Positions 16,743-25,389 of a DNA stretch of 64,000 bases are shown piece after piece. A program made the translations under genes and the position numbers. The notes under the pieces were generated by a model. It was not told the DNA's origin. It saw only the letters and a program-made list of their open reading frames with translations, and did no database searches. How positions within the stretch are numbered: position 1 is the stretch's first letter; every line of letters begins with the position of its first letter. The DNA is from JBBWZH01 sp035544115 (GTDB lineage Bacteria > Actinomycetota > Actinomycetes > Mycobacteriales > CADCTP01): the NCBI GenBank assembly GCA_963714145.1, contig OY970235.1, positions 10,012,358 to 10,076,357 on the forward strand, in the 5' to 3' direction.

Positions 16743-17789
16743 ATGGCTGACAAGCACGTCGTGCGGTTCGAACCGGTCGGCATCGAAATCGAGGTCGACG
16801 AGGGTCAGACGATCCTGCGCGCCGCGGCCGAGCAGGGGATCATGCTCATGCACGGCTGCAAGGAGGGCCAGTGCGCGGCGTGCAAGTCGTTCGTGCTGGA
16901 CGGCGACGACATCGAGCTGGACCGCTACTCCACCTTCGCGCTGCCGGACTACGAGCGGGAGGAAGGCTTCACCCTGCTCTGCCGGGCGCACGCCTACGAA
17001 GACCTCACCATCGAGCTGCTCAACTACGACGAGGACATGATCCGGTCCGGGCTGCCGATCCAGCAGGCGGTGGCCGAGGTGGTCGAGATCAACCGGGTCA
17101 CCCATGACCTGCGGCACCTGGTGCTGCGCCTGATCGAGCCGACCGAACTGAAGTTCTTCCCCGGCCAGTACGTCGACATCGCGGTTCCCGGCACCGAGGT
17201 GACCCGCTCGTTCTCGATGGCGAATACGTCCAGCCGGGACGGTGGGCGGCTGGAGTTCGTCATCAAGGTCTACCCGGACGGGCTGTTCTCGCACTTCCTG
17301 GACAGCCGGCTGGCCGTCGGTGACCGGCTCGACCTGACCGGCCCGTTCGGTGTGTTCACGCTGCGCGAGGGGTTCGAGACCGACCTGCTGTTCGTCGGTG
17401 GCGGCGCCGGGATGGCGCCGATTCTGGCGCTGCTGCGGTCGATGGCCGAGCGCGGTCTGCGCCGGAAGGCCACCTTCTACTACGGCGCCCGCGGCAGCCG
17501 GGACCTCTGCTTCGAGCCGGAGCTGCGCGCGCTGGCCGAGCGGTTGCCCGGATTCCGGTACATCCCGGCACTGTCCGAACCGGACAGCGCGCAGCCGTGG
17601 GACGGCGAGGTCGGCCTGATCACCGATGTGGTGCAGCGCAACGAGCCTGATCTGTCCGGCGCGCACGCCTACGTCTGTGGGCCGCCGCCGATGGTGGAGG
17701 CCGCGGTGGCGCTGCTGACCCGGCTCGGCGTGGCCGAGAAGCGCATCTATTTCGACAAGTTCACCACGACCGGCAACACCGAGAAGTAG
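16743..17789 (+). CDS. prmB: Monooxygenase NADH reductase (2Fe-2S ferredoxin/FAD/NAD)
   Basis: A 348-residue electron-transfer subunit passing electrons from NADH via FAD and a 2Fe-2S cluster to the hydroxylase. The plant-type ferredoxin domain (1-90) has Cys39, Cys44, Cys47 and Cys80. The FAD site is RSFSMAN (155-161) and the NAD site GGGAGMAP (219-226), with a terminal CGPPPMVEAA motif. Length and domain order match PrmB/MimB. The ATG at 16743 is preferred to a GTG 15 nt earlier because GGCGAGG is placed for it. Beta-subunit gene follows after 16 nt. Confidence 0.93.
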   Translation: MADKHVVRFEPVGIEIEVDEGQTILRAAAEQGIMLMHGCKEGQCAACKSFVLDGDDIELDRYSTFALPDYEREEGFTLLCRAHAYEDLTIELLNYDEDMIRSGLPIQQAVAEVVEINRVTHDLRHLVLRLIEPTELKFFPGQYVDIAVPGTEVTRSFSMANTSSRDGGRLEFVIKVYPDGLFSHFLDSRLAVGDRLDLTGPFGVFTLREGFETDLLFVGGGAGMAPILALLRSMAERGLRRKATFYYGARGSRDLCFEPELRALAERLPGFRYIPALSEPDSAQPWDGEVGLITDVVQRNEPDLSGAHAYVCGPPPMVEAAVALLTRLGVAEKRIYFDKFTTTGNTEK

Positions 17790-17805
17790 TGCGGAGGACG
17801 GCCTG

Positions 17806-18975
17806 ATGACAACCGCGCCCGAACGCAGTGTGCCGAAACCTGTCTTCACCGACGCCGAGGCCGGCGCCAAGGAATTCCCGGACTCCGGCTCCCGCCGGTA
17901 CAACTACTACACGCCGCAGAAGCGGAAGCAGACCCACTACGAGGACGTGACCGTCGAGGTCCAACCCGACCCGCGGCACTACCTCAGCCAGGGCTGGCTG
18001 TACGGCTTCTCCGACGGCCGCGGCGGCTACCCGCTGGACTGGACCGCGCTGAAGGCCTGGGGCTCGGACCGGCCCGAGCCGAAGCGGTTCCCCGGCTCCG
18101 GCGGCAAGGGCTACGACTGGCCGGCGCACGGCTGGCACGAGTTCCGCGACCCGAACGAGGAGTGGGAACTCACCCTCTACCGGTACAACTCCAACGTCGT
18201 CCGGCAGCTCACCCAGAACATCGAGGCGGCCCGGCAGTCCAAGGCGTTCGACCAGTGGAACACCAACTGGGTGTCCTTTGTAGACCGCAATGTCGGCGCG
18301 TGGATGCATGTCGACCAGGGCCTGGGCCTCTACCTGTTCGCCAACGCCAACCGGCGGGCCCCGACGAACATGCACAACAACGCCATCTCGGTGAACAGCA
18401 TGCACCGGATCCGGGCCGCCCAGGACCTCGCGCTGTACAACCTGACGCTGAGCGAGGAGATCGACCGCTTCGACGGCACCGCGCACCTGGACGCGTGGAA
18501 CAACGACCCGGCCTGGCAGGGTGTCCGTCAGGTGGCCGAGCAGCTGACCGCGATCGACGACTGGTGCGAGGCCATCTTCGCCGCGAACGTCGTGTTCGAG
18601 CCGCTGGTCGGCGAGCTGTTCCGGAGCCAGCTGGTGCAGCAGGCCGCGCCGGGTAACGGCGACTTCGTCACCCCGACCGTGGTCGGTGCCGAGGAGTACG
18701 ACTTCGCCGAGCGCGACCTGCGCTACACCAAGGCGATGTTCGTGCTGCTCACCAACGACCGCGAGTTCGCCGACCACAACAAGGAGATCATGGCCGGCTG
18801 GCTGGCCGCCTGGGTGCCGCGGGCGATCGTGGCGGCCCGCACGCTGCAGCCGCTGTGGTCGCAGCCGGACGCGCGGCCGCCGCGCTTCGAGGACGGCCTG
18901 GACCGGGTGAAGAACCGGTTCACCGGCATCCTCGACGAACTCGGTCTGGACACCCCGAAGGAGATCGCCCAGTGA
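17806..18975 (+). CDS. prmC: Soluble diiron monooxygenase hydroxylase beta subunit
   Basis: The 389-residue beta subunit pairs with the alpha chain to form the (alpha-beta)2 hydroxylase core. It has the same ferritin-like fold but lacks a complete set of iron ligands. Visible family stretches are SRRYNYYTPQKRKQTHYEDVT near the N-terminus, SFVDRNVGAWMHVDQGLGLY in the middle and RDLRYTKAMFVLLTNDREFA late. GGAGGACGG precedes the ATG. Its stop codon overlaps the GTG start of the coupling protein by 4 nt, giving translational coupling. Confidence 0.92.
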   Translation: MTTAPERSVPKPVFTDAEAGAKEFPDSGSRRYNYYTPQKRKQTHYEDVTVEVQPDPRHYLSQGWLYGFSDGRGGYPLDWTALKAWGSDRPEPKRFPGSGGKGYDWPAHGWHEFRDPNEEWELTLYRYNSNVVRQLTQNIEAARQSKAFDQWNTNWVSFVDRNVGAWMHVDQGLGLYLFANANRRAPTNMHNNAISVNSMHRIRAAQDLALYNLTLSEEIDRFDGTAHLDAWNNDPAWQGVRQVAEQLTAIDDWCEAIFAANVVFEPLVGELFRSQLVQQAAPGNGDFVTPTVVGAEEYDFAERDLRYTKAMFVLLTNDREFADHNKEIMAGWLAAWVPRAIVAARTLQPLWSQPDARPPRFEDGLDRVKNRFTGILDELGLDTPKEIAQ

Positions 18976-19355
18976 CCAGGTTCAAGACCACCGAGAGCCC
19001 GTTCAAGTCGGACAACACGGCGTCCAACATGTGCGGCGTGACGCTGATGAACAACCAGATCGGCGTGGTCGTCGCCGAGGTGATGAAGGACAAGCCGGGC
19101 GTCCGGGTGATGCCGCTGCCGTCGATGATCCGGGTCGACGCGGTCAACCGGATGGACTTCGTCTACGACGAGATCTCCGAGGCGCTCGGCGAGGAGCCCG
19201 GCTTCTTCGACGCCGCCGAGTTCGAGGAGAGCATGTCCACCCACTACGGCCGGATGATCCACGAGGACGACCGGACGATCATGTTCGCCAACCCCGAGGA
19301 CGCCGCCGAATACATCGGGTTCGACCTGCTTGCCAGCACCGGCCAGGCCGAGTAG
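18972..19355 (+). CDS. prmD: Monooxygenase coupling (effector) protein, MmoB/DmpM family
   Basis: A 127-residue cofactor-free regulatory subunit that binds the hydroxylase and gates substrate and electron access. It matches MmoB/DmpM: NMCGVTLMNNQIGVVVAEVM, KPGVRVMPLPSMIRVDA and MDFVYDEISEALGE. The GTG start (18972) overlaps the beta-subunit stop as GTGA; larger upstream frames are shadows of prmC. The following amidohydrolase starts 18 nt later behind AGGAGG. Confidence 0.9.
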   Translation: MTRFKTTESPFKSDNTASNMCGVTLMNNQIGVVVAEVMKDKPGVRVMPLPSMIRVDAVNRMDFVYDEISEALGEEPGFFDAAEFEESMSTHYGRMIHEDDRTIMFANPEDAAEYIGFDLLASTGQAE

Positions 19356-19373
19356 AAGCCAGTAGGAGGCATC

Positions 19374-20417
19374 GTGTACGAGAAGGATGGCGAGAAGTAC
19401 TTCGTCGTCGACAGCCACATGCACTACTGGAACGCCGCACCGGACAACTGGGTGCCCGGCGCGGAGCAGTACGCCAAAGGCTGGATCGAGTGCTTCCACG
19501 CATACCAGGGGCTCGGCCCGGCCGAGACGCACTGGCCGATCGAGAAGTTCATGAAGTACTCCGAGGAAGACCTGATGCGCGACGTCTTCACCGACGGCTA
19601 CGTCGACGTCGCGGTCTTCCAGCCGACCTACCTCAAGGAGTGGTACGCGGAGGGCTTCAACACCACTGAGCGCAACGGCCTGCTGGCCGAGAAGTACCCG
19701 GGCAAGTTCATCCTGAACACCCGGTGGGACCCGCGGGACGGCGACGACGGGCTCAAGGAACTGCGGCACAACGTCGAGAAGTACGGCAGTCGCGGCGTCA
19801 AGCTCTACACCGCGGAATGGCGCCAGGGTTCCCGCGGCTGGACGCTGAAGGACGCCGAGGCGTACCGCTACCTGGACGCCTGCCGGGAGCTCGGCATCAG
19901 GAACATCCACGTCCACAAAGGACCGACGATCTGGCCGCTGGACAAGGACGCCTTCGACGTGTCCGATGTGGACCACGCCGCGACCGACTTCCCGGAGCTG
20001 AACTTCATCGTCGAGCACGTCGGGCTGCCCCGGATCGAGGACTTCTGCTTCATGGCGACGCAGGAGCCCAACGTCTACGCCGGCCTGTCCGTCGTCATCG
20101 GCGGCCTGATGCACGCCCGGCCGAAGTTCTTCGCCAAGGTCATGGGCGAGCTGCTGTTCTGGGTCGGCGAGGACAAGATGACCTTCGGCAGCGACTACGG
20201 GATCTGGGAGCCCAAGTGGCAGATCGAGGGCTTCGTCGACTGGGACTACCCGAGCGACGAGTTCTCCGACTTCCCGCGGGTGACCACGGCGACCAAGAAG
20301 AAGATCCTCGGTCTGAACGCGGCCAAGCTCTACGGCATCGAGGTGCCGGCCGAGTACCGGCTGGACCCGGGCGAGGGCACCCCGGCCGCCCAGGACGACG
20401 CCGCCCTGGTCCCGTAA
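19374..20417 (+). CDS. Amidohydrolase-2 family metal-dependent hydrolase
   Basis: A 347-residue TIM-barrel hydrolase/decarboxylase of the ACMSD-like amidohydrolase-2 class. Metal ligands and catalytic motifs are DSHMHYW (13-19), HVHKG in the middle, EHVG and GSDYGIWEP late. The GTG start has AGGAGG 4 nt upstream. A member of this family is regularly found downstream of prm/mim operons, yet its reaction is not established. It might process an oxygenated product such as a carboxylic or phenolic intermediate. The family call is firm, the role is inference. Confidence 0.85.
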   Translation: MYEKDGEKYFVVDSHMHYWNAAPDNWVPGAEQYAKGWIECFHAYQGLGPAETHWPIEKFMKYSEEDLMRDVFTDGYVDVAVFQPTYLKEWYAEGFNTTERNGLLAEKYPGKFILNTRWDPRDGDDGLKELRHNVEKYGSRGVKLYTAEWRQGSRGWTLKDAEAYRYLDACRELGIRNIHVHKGPTIWPLDKDAFDVSDVDHAATDFPELNFIVEHVGLPRIEDFCFMATQEPNVYAGLSVVIGGLMHARPKFFAKVMGELLFWVGEDKMTFGSDYGIWEPKWQIEGFVDWDYPSDEFSDFPRVTTATKKKILGLNAAKLYGIEVPAEYRLDPGEGTPAAQDDAALVP

Positions 20418-20421
20418 CGAC

Positions 20422-21129
20422 ATGACCACCCTTCTCGATGCGGGCCCGGTGCTCGCCGCGCTGGCGACGGTGCGGGATCCGGAGCTGGACGAACCGATCA
20501 CCGCGCTCGGTTTCGTCGCCTCCGCCACGCTGTCGCCGGCCGGCGCGGCCCGGGTCGAGCTCCGGCTGCCGACCTACTTCTGCGCGCCCAACTTCGCCTA
20601 CCTGATGGTCGCCGACGCCTACGACGCGGTGTCCGCAGTGGACGGTGTGCGGCGGGCCGAGGTGGTGCTGACCGACCACTTCGCGGCCGGGCCGATCAAC
20701 GACGGGGTGGCCGCCCGGGCCGGCTTCGCCGGCTCGTTCCAGGGCGAGGCGGTCGGCGAGCTGGACGGGCTGCGCGCCGACTTCGTCCGCCGGGCGGTGC
20801 TGGCCGGCACCGACCTGGTCTGCCGGCCGCTGGTCGGCGCCGGCGTCGAGCCGGCCGCGCTGGCGGCGCTGACCCTCGGGGAGGTGCCGCCGTCGCCGGA
20901 CCTGACCCGGCTGCGGGAGCGGCGCGCCGAACTCGGCCTGCCGGCCGGGGACGGCGCCCCGCTGCTGGTCGATCCGGCCACCGGCGGGCCGGTGCCGGTC
21001 GACGCGGTGCCGCTGCACCTGCGCAAGGCCCGCACCACCCGGGTCAACATCGAGGCGAACACCGGCATCTGCCGGGGAATGCTGCAGCACAGGTATCAGA
21101 CCAGGGGCCAAGGCGAGGAGGACGCATGA
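20422..21129 (+). CDS. DUF59 (MIP18/PaaD-like) protein of the monooxygenase operon
   Basis: A 235-residue protein whose first about 90 residues match DUF59 iron-sulfur/metal-centre assembly factors (ATVRDPELDEPITALGFV, RVELRLPTYFCAPNFAYLM with a conserved Cys). The C-terminal half is specific to monooxygenase clusters. It ends with VNIEANTGICRGMLQHRY. It begins 4 nt after the amidohydrolase and its end overlaps the alcohol dehydrogenase start by 4 nt (ATGA). A role in loading iron into the hydroxylase or reductase is attractive but inferred. Confidence 0.78.
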   Translation: MTTLLDAGPVLAALATVRDPELDEPITALGFVASATLSPAGAARVELRLPTYFCAPNFAYLMVADAYDAVSAVDGVRRAEVVLTDHFAAGPINDGVAARAGFAGSFQGEAVGELDGLRADFVRRAVLAGTDLVCRPLVGAGVEPAALAALTLGEVPPSPDLTRLRERRAELGLPAGDGAPLLVDPATGGPVPVDAVPLHLRKARTTRVNIEANTGICRGMLQHRYQTRGQGEEDA

Positions 21130-22151
21130 AGGCCGTCCGGCTGCACGCATACCACTCGGAACCGGTGGTGGAGGAGGTGCCGGAACCGACGGTGTCCGGC
21201 CCGTTCGACGTGATCGTCCGGGTTGGCGGGGCCGGCGTCTGCCGCACCGACCTGCACATCATCGAAGGCCAGTGGGCGGCCGCGATGGGCGTCGAGCTGC
21301 CGTACACGCTGGGGCACGAGAACGCCGGCTGGGTGCACGAGATCGGGTCAGCGGTGACCAACGTGGCGGTCGGCGACACGGTGATCCTGCACCCGACGCC
21401 GACCTGCGGGCTGTGCCTGCCCTGCCGGTCCGGGCACGACATGCACTGCGAGAACAGCGAGTTCCCCGGGTTGTCCCGGGACGGCGGGATGGCCGAGTAC
21501 CTGCTGACGTCGGCCCGGGCCTGCGTCAAGCTCGACCCGGCCACCCAGCCGCGGGACGTCGCCGCGCTCGCCGACGCCGGCATCACCGCGTACCACGCGG
21601 TGCGCAAGGCGATCGGGCTGCTCTACCCGGGCACCGCGTGCGTCGTCATCGGCGCCGGCGGCCTGGGCCACATCGGCATCCAGTGCCTGGCCGCGCTGAC
21701 CGCCACGAAGATCATCGTGGTGGACCGCAACCCGGACGCGCTGAAGCTGGCCGAGCAGCTGGGCGCCGACCACACGGTGGTGGCCGACGGCGGCCAGGTG
21801 GCCGCGGTGGCCGAGCTGACCGGCGGTGCCGGCGCCGACGTGGTGCTCGACTTCGTGGCCGAACAAGGCGCCGAGTCCGACGGCTTCGCGATGACCCGGC
21901 GGGCCGGCTCGTACTACGTGATCGGCTACGGCGGCACCGTGCAGATCCCGACCCTGGACATCATCTCCACCGAGCGCAACATCGTCGGCAACATCGTCGG
22001 CACCTACCCGGAGCTGGCCGAGCTGATGGTGCTGGCCCAGGCGGGCAAGGTCACCCTGCACACCCGCAGCTACCCGATGGACGCCGCCGTCGAGGCGTTC
22101 GCCGATCTGGACGCCGGCCGGGTCCGCGGCCGGGCCATCCTCGTCCCGTAG
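21126..22151 (+). CDS. NAD-dependent zinc alcohol dehydrogenase
   Basis: A 341-residue medium-chain dehydrogenase. The catalytic zinc site is GVCRTDLHIIEG (about 37-48) and GHENAG, with the structural site CGLCLPCRSGHDMHC and Rossmann motif GAGGLGHIG. In Prm/Mim operons the equivalent enzyme oxidises the alcohol made by the monooxygenase, for example 2-propanol to acetone. The ATG overlaps the DUF59 stop and follows GAGGAGG. A strong hairpin lies directly behind, then the chaperonin gene. Confidence 0.9.
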   Translation: MKAVRLHAYHSEPVVEEVPEPTVSGPFDVIVRVGGAGVCRTDLHIIEGQWAAAMGVELPYTLGHENAGWVHEIGSAVTNVAVGDTVILHPTPTCGLCLPCRSGHDMHCENSEFPGLSRDGGMAEYLLTSARACVKLDPATQPRDVAALADAGITAYHAVRKAIGLLYPGTACVVIGAGGLGHIGIQCLAALTATKIIVVDRNPDALKLAEQLGADHTVVADGGQVAAVAELTGGAGADVVLDFVAEQGAESDGFAMTRRAGSYYVIGYGGTVQIPTLDIISTERNIVGNIVGTYPELAELMVLAQAGKVTLHTRSYPMDAAVEAFADLDAGRVRGRAILVP

Positions 22152-22157
22152 CCGGCC

Positions 22158-22184
22158 GCCGGCGCCGCGGCCAGCGGCGCCGGC
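22158..22184 (+). terminator. Hairpin between alcohol dehydrogenase and chaperonin genes
   Basis: An 11-bp perfect stem GCCGGCGCCGC/GCGGCGCCGGC with a 5-nt loop. It may be a partial terminator separating the structural genes from the chaperonin-Nramp pair, which could have its own promoter in 22185-22245. Confidence 0.5.
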
Positions 22185-22251
22185 TCGACCGTCCACTTTG
22201 CACTGCAGTCCGCACTAATAAGTCCACATCGGACAGTCCCGAGGAGAAGCG

Positions 22252-23943
22252 ATGGCCAAGGAACTCCGTTTCGACGAAGAAGCTCGGGGCCTGTTGCTGG
22301 CTGGTGTCGACAAGCTCGCCGAGGCGGTGAAGTCGACGCTCGGGCCCAAGGGCCGCAACGTGATCCTGGAGAAGATCACCGGCTCGCCGGTGGTGACCAA
22401 CGACGGCGTCACGATCGCGCGGGAGATCCACCTGAGCGACCAGTTCGAGAACATGGGCGCGCAGTTGGTGAAGGAGGCGGCGATCAAGACCAACGAGATC
22501 GTCGGCGACGGCACCACCACCGCGACCGTGCTGGCCCAGGCCATTGTCCGGGAGGGCATGAAGGCGATCGGCGCCGGCGGCAACCCGGTGCTGGTCAAGC
22601 GCGGCATCGACCTCGCGGTCGGCCGGCTGGTCGAACGGCTGCGCCAGGTCGCGCATCCGGTGGTCACCGAGGCGGACTTCGCCCGGGTCGCGGCGATCTC
22701 GGCGAATGATGACGACATGGTCGGCGCGGTGATCGCGAAGGCGCTGCACACGGTCGGCGACGGCGGCATCGTCACCGTCGAGGAATCCCCGGTACACGGG
22801 ATGAGCGTCGAGTTCATCGAGGGCTTCGAGTTCGACAACGGCTACCTGTCGCCGTACCTGGTGACCAACCCGGCCAGCCTGGAAGCGGTGCTGGACGACC
22901 CGTACATCCTGCTGTGCAGCGAGAAGATCACCAAGGTGCAGCAGCTGATGCCGATCCTGGACAAGATCATGCGGGAGCCCCGCCCGCTGGTCATCGTGGC
23001 CGAGAACGTCGAGGGCAGCGCACTGAGCATGCTGGTGCACAACCACGTGAACCGGGTGTTCCAGTGCGTCGCGGTGCGGGCACCCGGGTTCGGCGACCGG
23101 CGGCTGCACAAGCTCGGCGACATCGCCGCGATCACCGGCGGCGAGGTGTGCAGCCGGCAGTCCGGTTTCACGCTGGAGACGATGACGCTGGCGCACCTCG
23201 GCCGGGCCGCCCAGGTCCGGGTGACCAGCGAGGGCACCGCGATCCTCGGCGGCGGCGGGTCGGCCGACGACGTCCAGTTCCGGGTCACCCAGCTGCGCGC
23301 CCAGCTGGGCCGGGCCACCTTCGGGGTGGACGAGGACGTGCTCACCGAGCGGATCGGGGCGCTGTCCGGCCAGGTCGCGGTGATCCGGGTCGGCGCGCCC
23401 ACCAACGCCGAACTGAAGGAACTGCAGCACCGCGTCGAGGACGCGCTGTCGGCCACCCGGGCGGCCATGGCCGAGGGCATCGTGGCCGGTGGCGGCGCGG
23501 CGCTGCTGCACGCCGAGTCCGCACTGGACGGTATGACGGTCTCCGCCGACCACGCGATCGGCGTCGAGATCGTCCGCCGGGCGCTGACCGAGCCGGCGTA
23601 CCTGATCGCCGCGAACGCCGGTTACCCGGGCCAGGAGGTGGTGGCGAAGCTGGCCTCGATGGGCACCGACGAGGGGTTCGACGCGCTCGAGGGCCGGTAC
23701 GGGAACATGATCGAGATGGGCATCGTGGACCCGCTGCGGGTGGCCCGGTCCGCGCTGCAGAACGGGGCCTCGGTGGCCGGCCTGCTGCTCACCACCAACA
23801 CGCTGATCGCCGAGGAGCAGACGCCCTGGGGTGGCAGCCGGGCGCTGATGACCGAGTTCGGCCCGCTGGACGAGGGACTGCACCAGCCGTCGCCGGACTC
23901 CAGCACACCGCAGTCGCTCGGTCTCGGCCCGTCGGTCGGCTGA
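22252..23943 (+). CDS. Dedicated GroEL-like chaperonin (MimG type)
   Basis: A 563-residue group I chaperonin. Core motifs are intact: LGPKGRNVILEK (30-41), ATP site VGDGTTTATVLA (84-95), GNPVLVKRGID and EGIVAGGGAAL. No groES accompanies it, and the C-terminus ends SSTPQSLGLGPSVG in place of the GGM tail of housekeeping GroEL. In mycobacteria, the MimG paralogue encoded behind mimABCD is required to make the hydroxylase soluble and active, so the same role is expected. GAGGAGAAG precedes the ATG. The metal transporter starts 2 nt after its stop. Confidence 0.92.
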   Translation: MAKELRFDEEARGLLLAGVDKLAEAVKSTLGPKGRNVILEKITGSPVVTNDGVTIAREIHLSDQFENMGAQLVKEAAIKTNEIVGDGTTTATVLAQAIVREGMKAIGAGGNPVLVKRGIDLAVGRLVERLRQVAHPVVTEADFARVAAISANDDDMVGAVIAKALHTVGDGGIVTVEESPVHGMSVEFIEGFEFDNGYLSPYLVTNPASLEAVLDDPYILLCSEKITKVQQLMPILDKIMREPRPLVIVAENVEGSALSMLVHNHVNRVFQCVAVRAPGFGDRRLHKLGDIAAITGGEVCSRQSGFTLETMTLAHLGRAAQVRVTSEGTAILGGGGSADDVQFRVTQLRAQLGRATFGVDEDVLTERIGALSGQVAVIRVGAPTNAELKELQHRVEDALSATRAAMAEGIVAGGGAALLHAESALDGMTVSADHAIGVEIVRRALTEPAYLIAANAGYPGQEVVAKLASMGTDEGFDALEGRYGNMIEMGIVDPLRVARSALQNGASVAGLLLTTNTLIAEEQTPWGGSRALMTEFGPLDEGLHQPSPDSSTPQSLGLGPSVG

Positions 23944-23945
23944 GC

Positions 23946-25340
23946 ATGGCCCCACCTGGCGGGGAACCGGCGGTCGCGGTACCGGCCGGCAACGCGCAGG
24001 CGGTCGCGTTGCCGGCCGGCCGGCCGGTACCCGGGCCGGCCGGGTCGCCGGCCGGTCCGGGGCCGGACCGGCTGGCGGCCGACCAGCTGGCGGCGGACCA
24101 GCGCAGCGCGCTGGCCGTGCTGCGTTCCCGCGGCCGGCTCCGCGGGGTGGTGGCGCTGCTCGGCCCGGCGTTCGTGGCCGCGATCGCGTACGTGGACCCG
24201 GGCAACTTCGCCACCAACTTCTCCGCCGGCGCCAAGTTCGGCTACGCGCTGGTCTGGGTGATCGTCGCGGCGAACCTGATGGCGATGCTGGTGCAGTACC
24301 TGTCCGCGAAGACCGGCGTGGCCACCGGCCGGGACCTGCCCGAGCTCTGCCGCGAGTACCTGCCCCGGCCGGTCGCCCGCGGCCTGTGGGTGCAGGCCGA
24401 GCTGATCGCGATGGCCACCGACCTGGCCGAGTTCGTCGGCGCCGCGATCGGGCTGAACCTGCTCTTCCACGTGCCGCTGTTCCCGGCCGGGCTGCTCACC
24501 GCGGCTGTCGCGTTCGGCATCCTGGCGCTCGAGCAGCGCGGCTACCGCCGGTTCGAGCTGGCCATCTGCGGCCTGCTCGGCGTGGTGCTGCTCGGCTTCG
24601 CCTACGACCTGATCGCGGTCGGCGCCGACCCGGGCGGGCTGGCGGCCGGCCTGGTGCCGCGCTTCAGCGGCGAGGACAGCGTGCTGCTGGCCGCCGGCAT
24701 CATCGGTGCCACCGTGATGCCGCACGTGGTCTACCTGCACTCGGCGCTGACCAAGTCGCGGGTGTACTGCCGGGACGACGCCGAGCGGCACGAGCTGCTC
24801 CGCTTCCAGCGGCTGGACGTGCTGATCGGGCTCGGCGTGGCCGGCCTGATCAACCTGTCCATGCTGGCGATCGCGGCCTCGCTGTTCAACCGGACCGGAC
24901 ACTCCGATGTGGACAGCATCGACGCCGCGCACGCCGGGCTCGGCCAGCTGGTCGGTGGCGGCGCGGCGCTGGCGTTCGCGATCGCGCTGCTGGCCTCCGG
25001 GCTGTCCTCGTCCAGCGTGGGCACGTACGCCGGCCAGGTGGTGATGCAGGGCTTCATCCGCCGGCGGATCCCGCTGTTCGTACGGCGCGGGCTGACCATG
25101 CTGCCGGCGCTGGTGGTGCTCGGGCTCGGCCTGCCGGCCACCGACAGCCTGGTGCTCTCGCAGGTGGTGCTCTCCTTCGGCATCCCGTTCGCGCTGGTGC
25201 CGCTGGTGCTGCTGACCCGCCGGCGGGACATCATGGGCTCGTTCGTGAACCGCCCGATCACCACCGCGGCCACCAGTTGCATCGCGGCGATCATCATCGT
25301 GCTGAACGTCTTCCTGCTGTACTCGACGTTCCTCGGCTGA
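23946..25340 (+). CDS. Nramp-family divalent metal (Mn/Fe) transporter
   Basis: A 464-residue proton-coupled metal importer with about 11 helices. The metal-binding motifs are DPGNFATN in helix 1 (84-91) and GATVMPHVVYLHS in helix 6 (MPH 258-260). The ATG at 23946 follows the chaperonin stop by 2 nt. The first about 60 residues are a low-complexity Ala/Pro/Gly extension, so a later start remains possible. Placement at the end of a diiron monooxygenase operon suggests that it supplies iron or manganese for the hydroxylase. A tandem hairpin follows the stop. Confidence 0.87.
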   Translation: MAPPGGEPAVAVPAGNAQAVALPAGRPVPGPAGSPAGPGPDRLAADQLAADQRSALAVLRSRGRLRGVVALLGPAFVAAIAYVDPGNFATNFSAGAKFGYALVWVIVAANLMAMLVQYLSAKTGVATGRDLPELCREYLPRPVARGLWVQAELIAMATDLAEFVGAAIGLNLLFHVPLFPAGLLTAAVAFGILALEQRGYRRFELAICGLLGVVLLGFAYDLIAVGADPGGLAAGLVPRFSGEDSVLLAAGIIGATVMPHVVYLHSALTKSRVYCRDDAERHELLRFQRLDVLIGLGVAGLINLSMLAIAASLFNRTGHSDVDSIDAAHAGLGQLVGGGAALAFAIALLASGLSSSSVGTYAGQVVMQGFIRRRIPLFVRRGLTMLPALVVLGLGLPATDSLVLSQVVLSFGIPFALVPLVLLTRRRDIMGSFVNRPITTAATSCIAAIIIVLNVFLLYSTFLG

Positions 25341-25389
25341 CCCGCCGGCGCGGGTCAGCCTGGGCTGACCCGCCGGCGGCGCGGGTCAG
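25337..25389. terminator. Two tandem hairpins ending the monooxygenase operon
   Basis: CTGACCCGC/GCGGGTCAG stems of 9 bp occur twice (25337-25358, 25365-25389) with short loops. They overlap the stops of both convergent genes and should act bidirectionally. Confidence 0.65.

Noticed and set aside
22185..22250. CIRCE element for HrcA control of the chaperonin gene
   Set aside because: GCACT occurs twice in direct order, but the inverted GAGTGCTAA half is absent.
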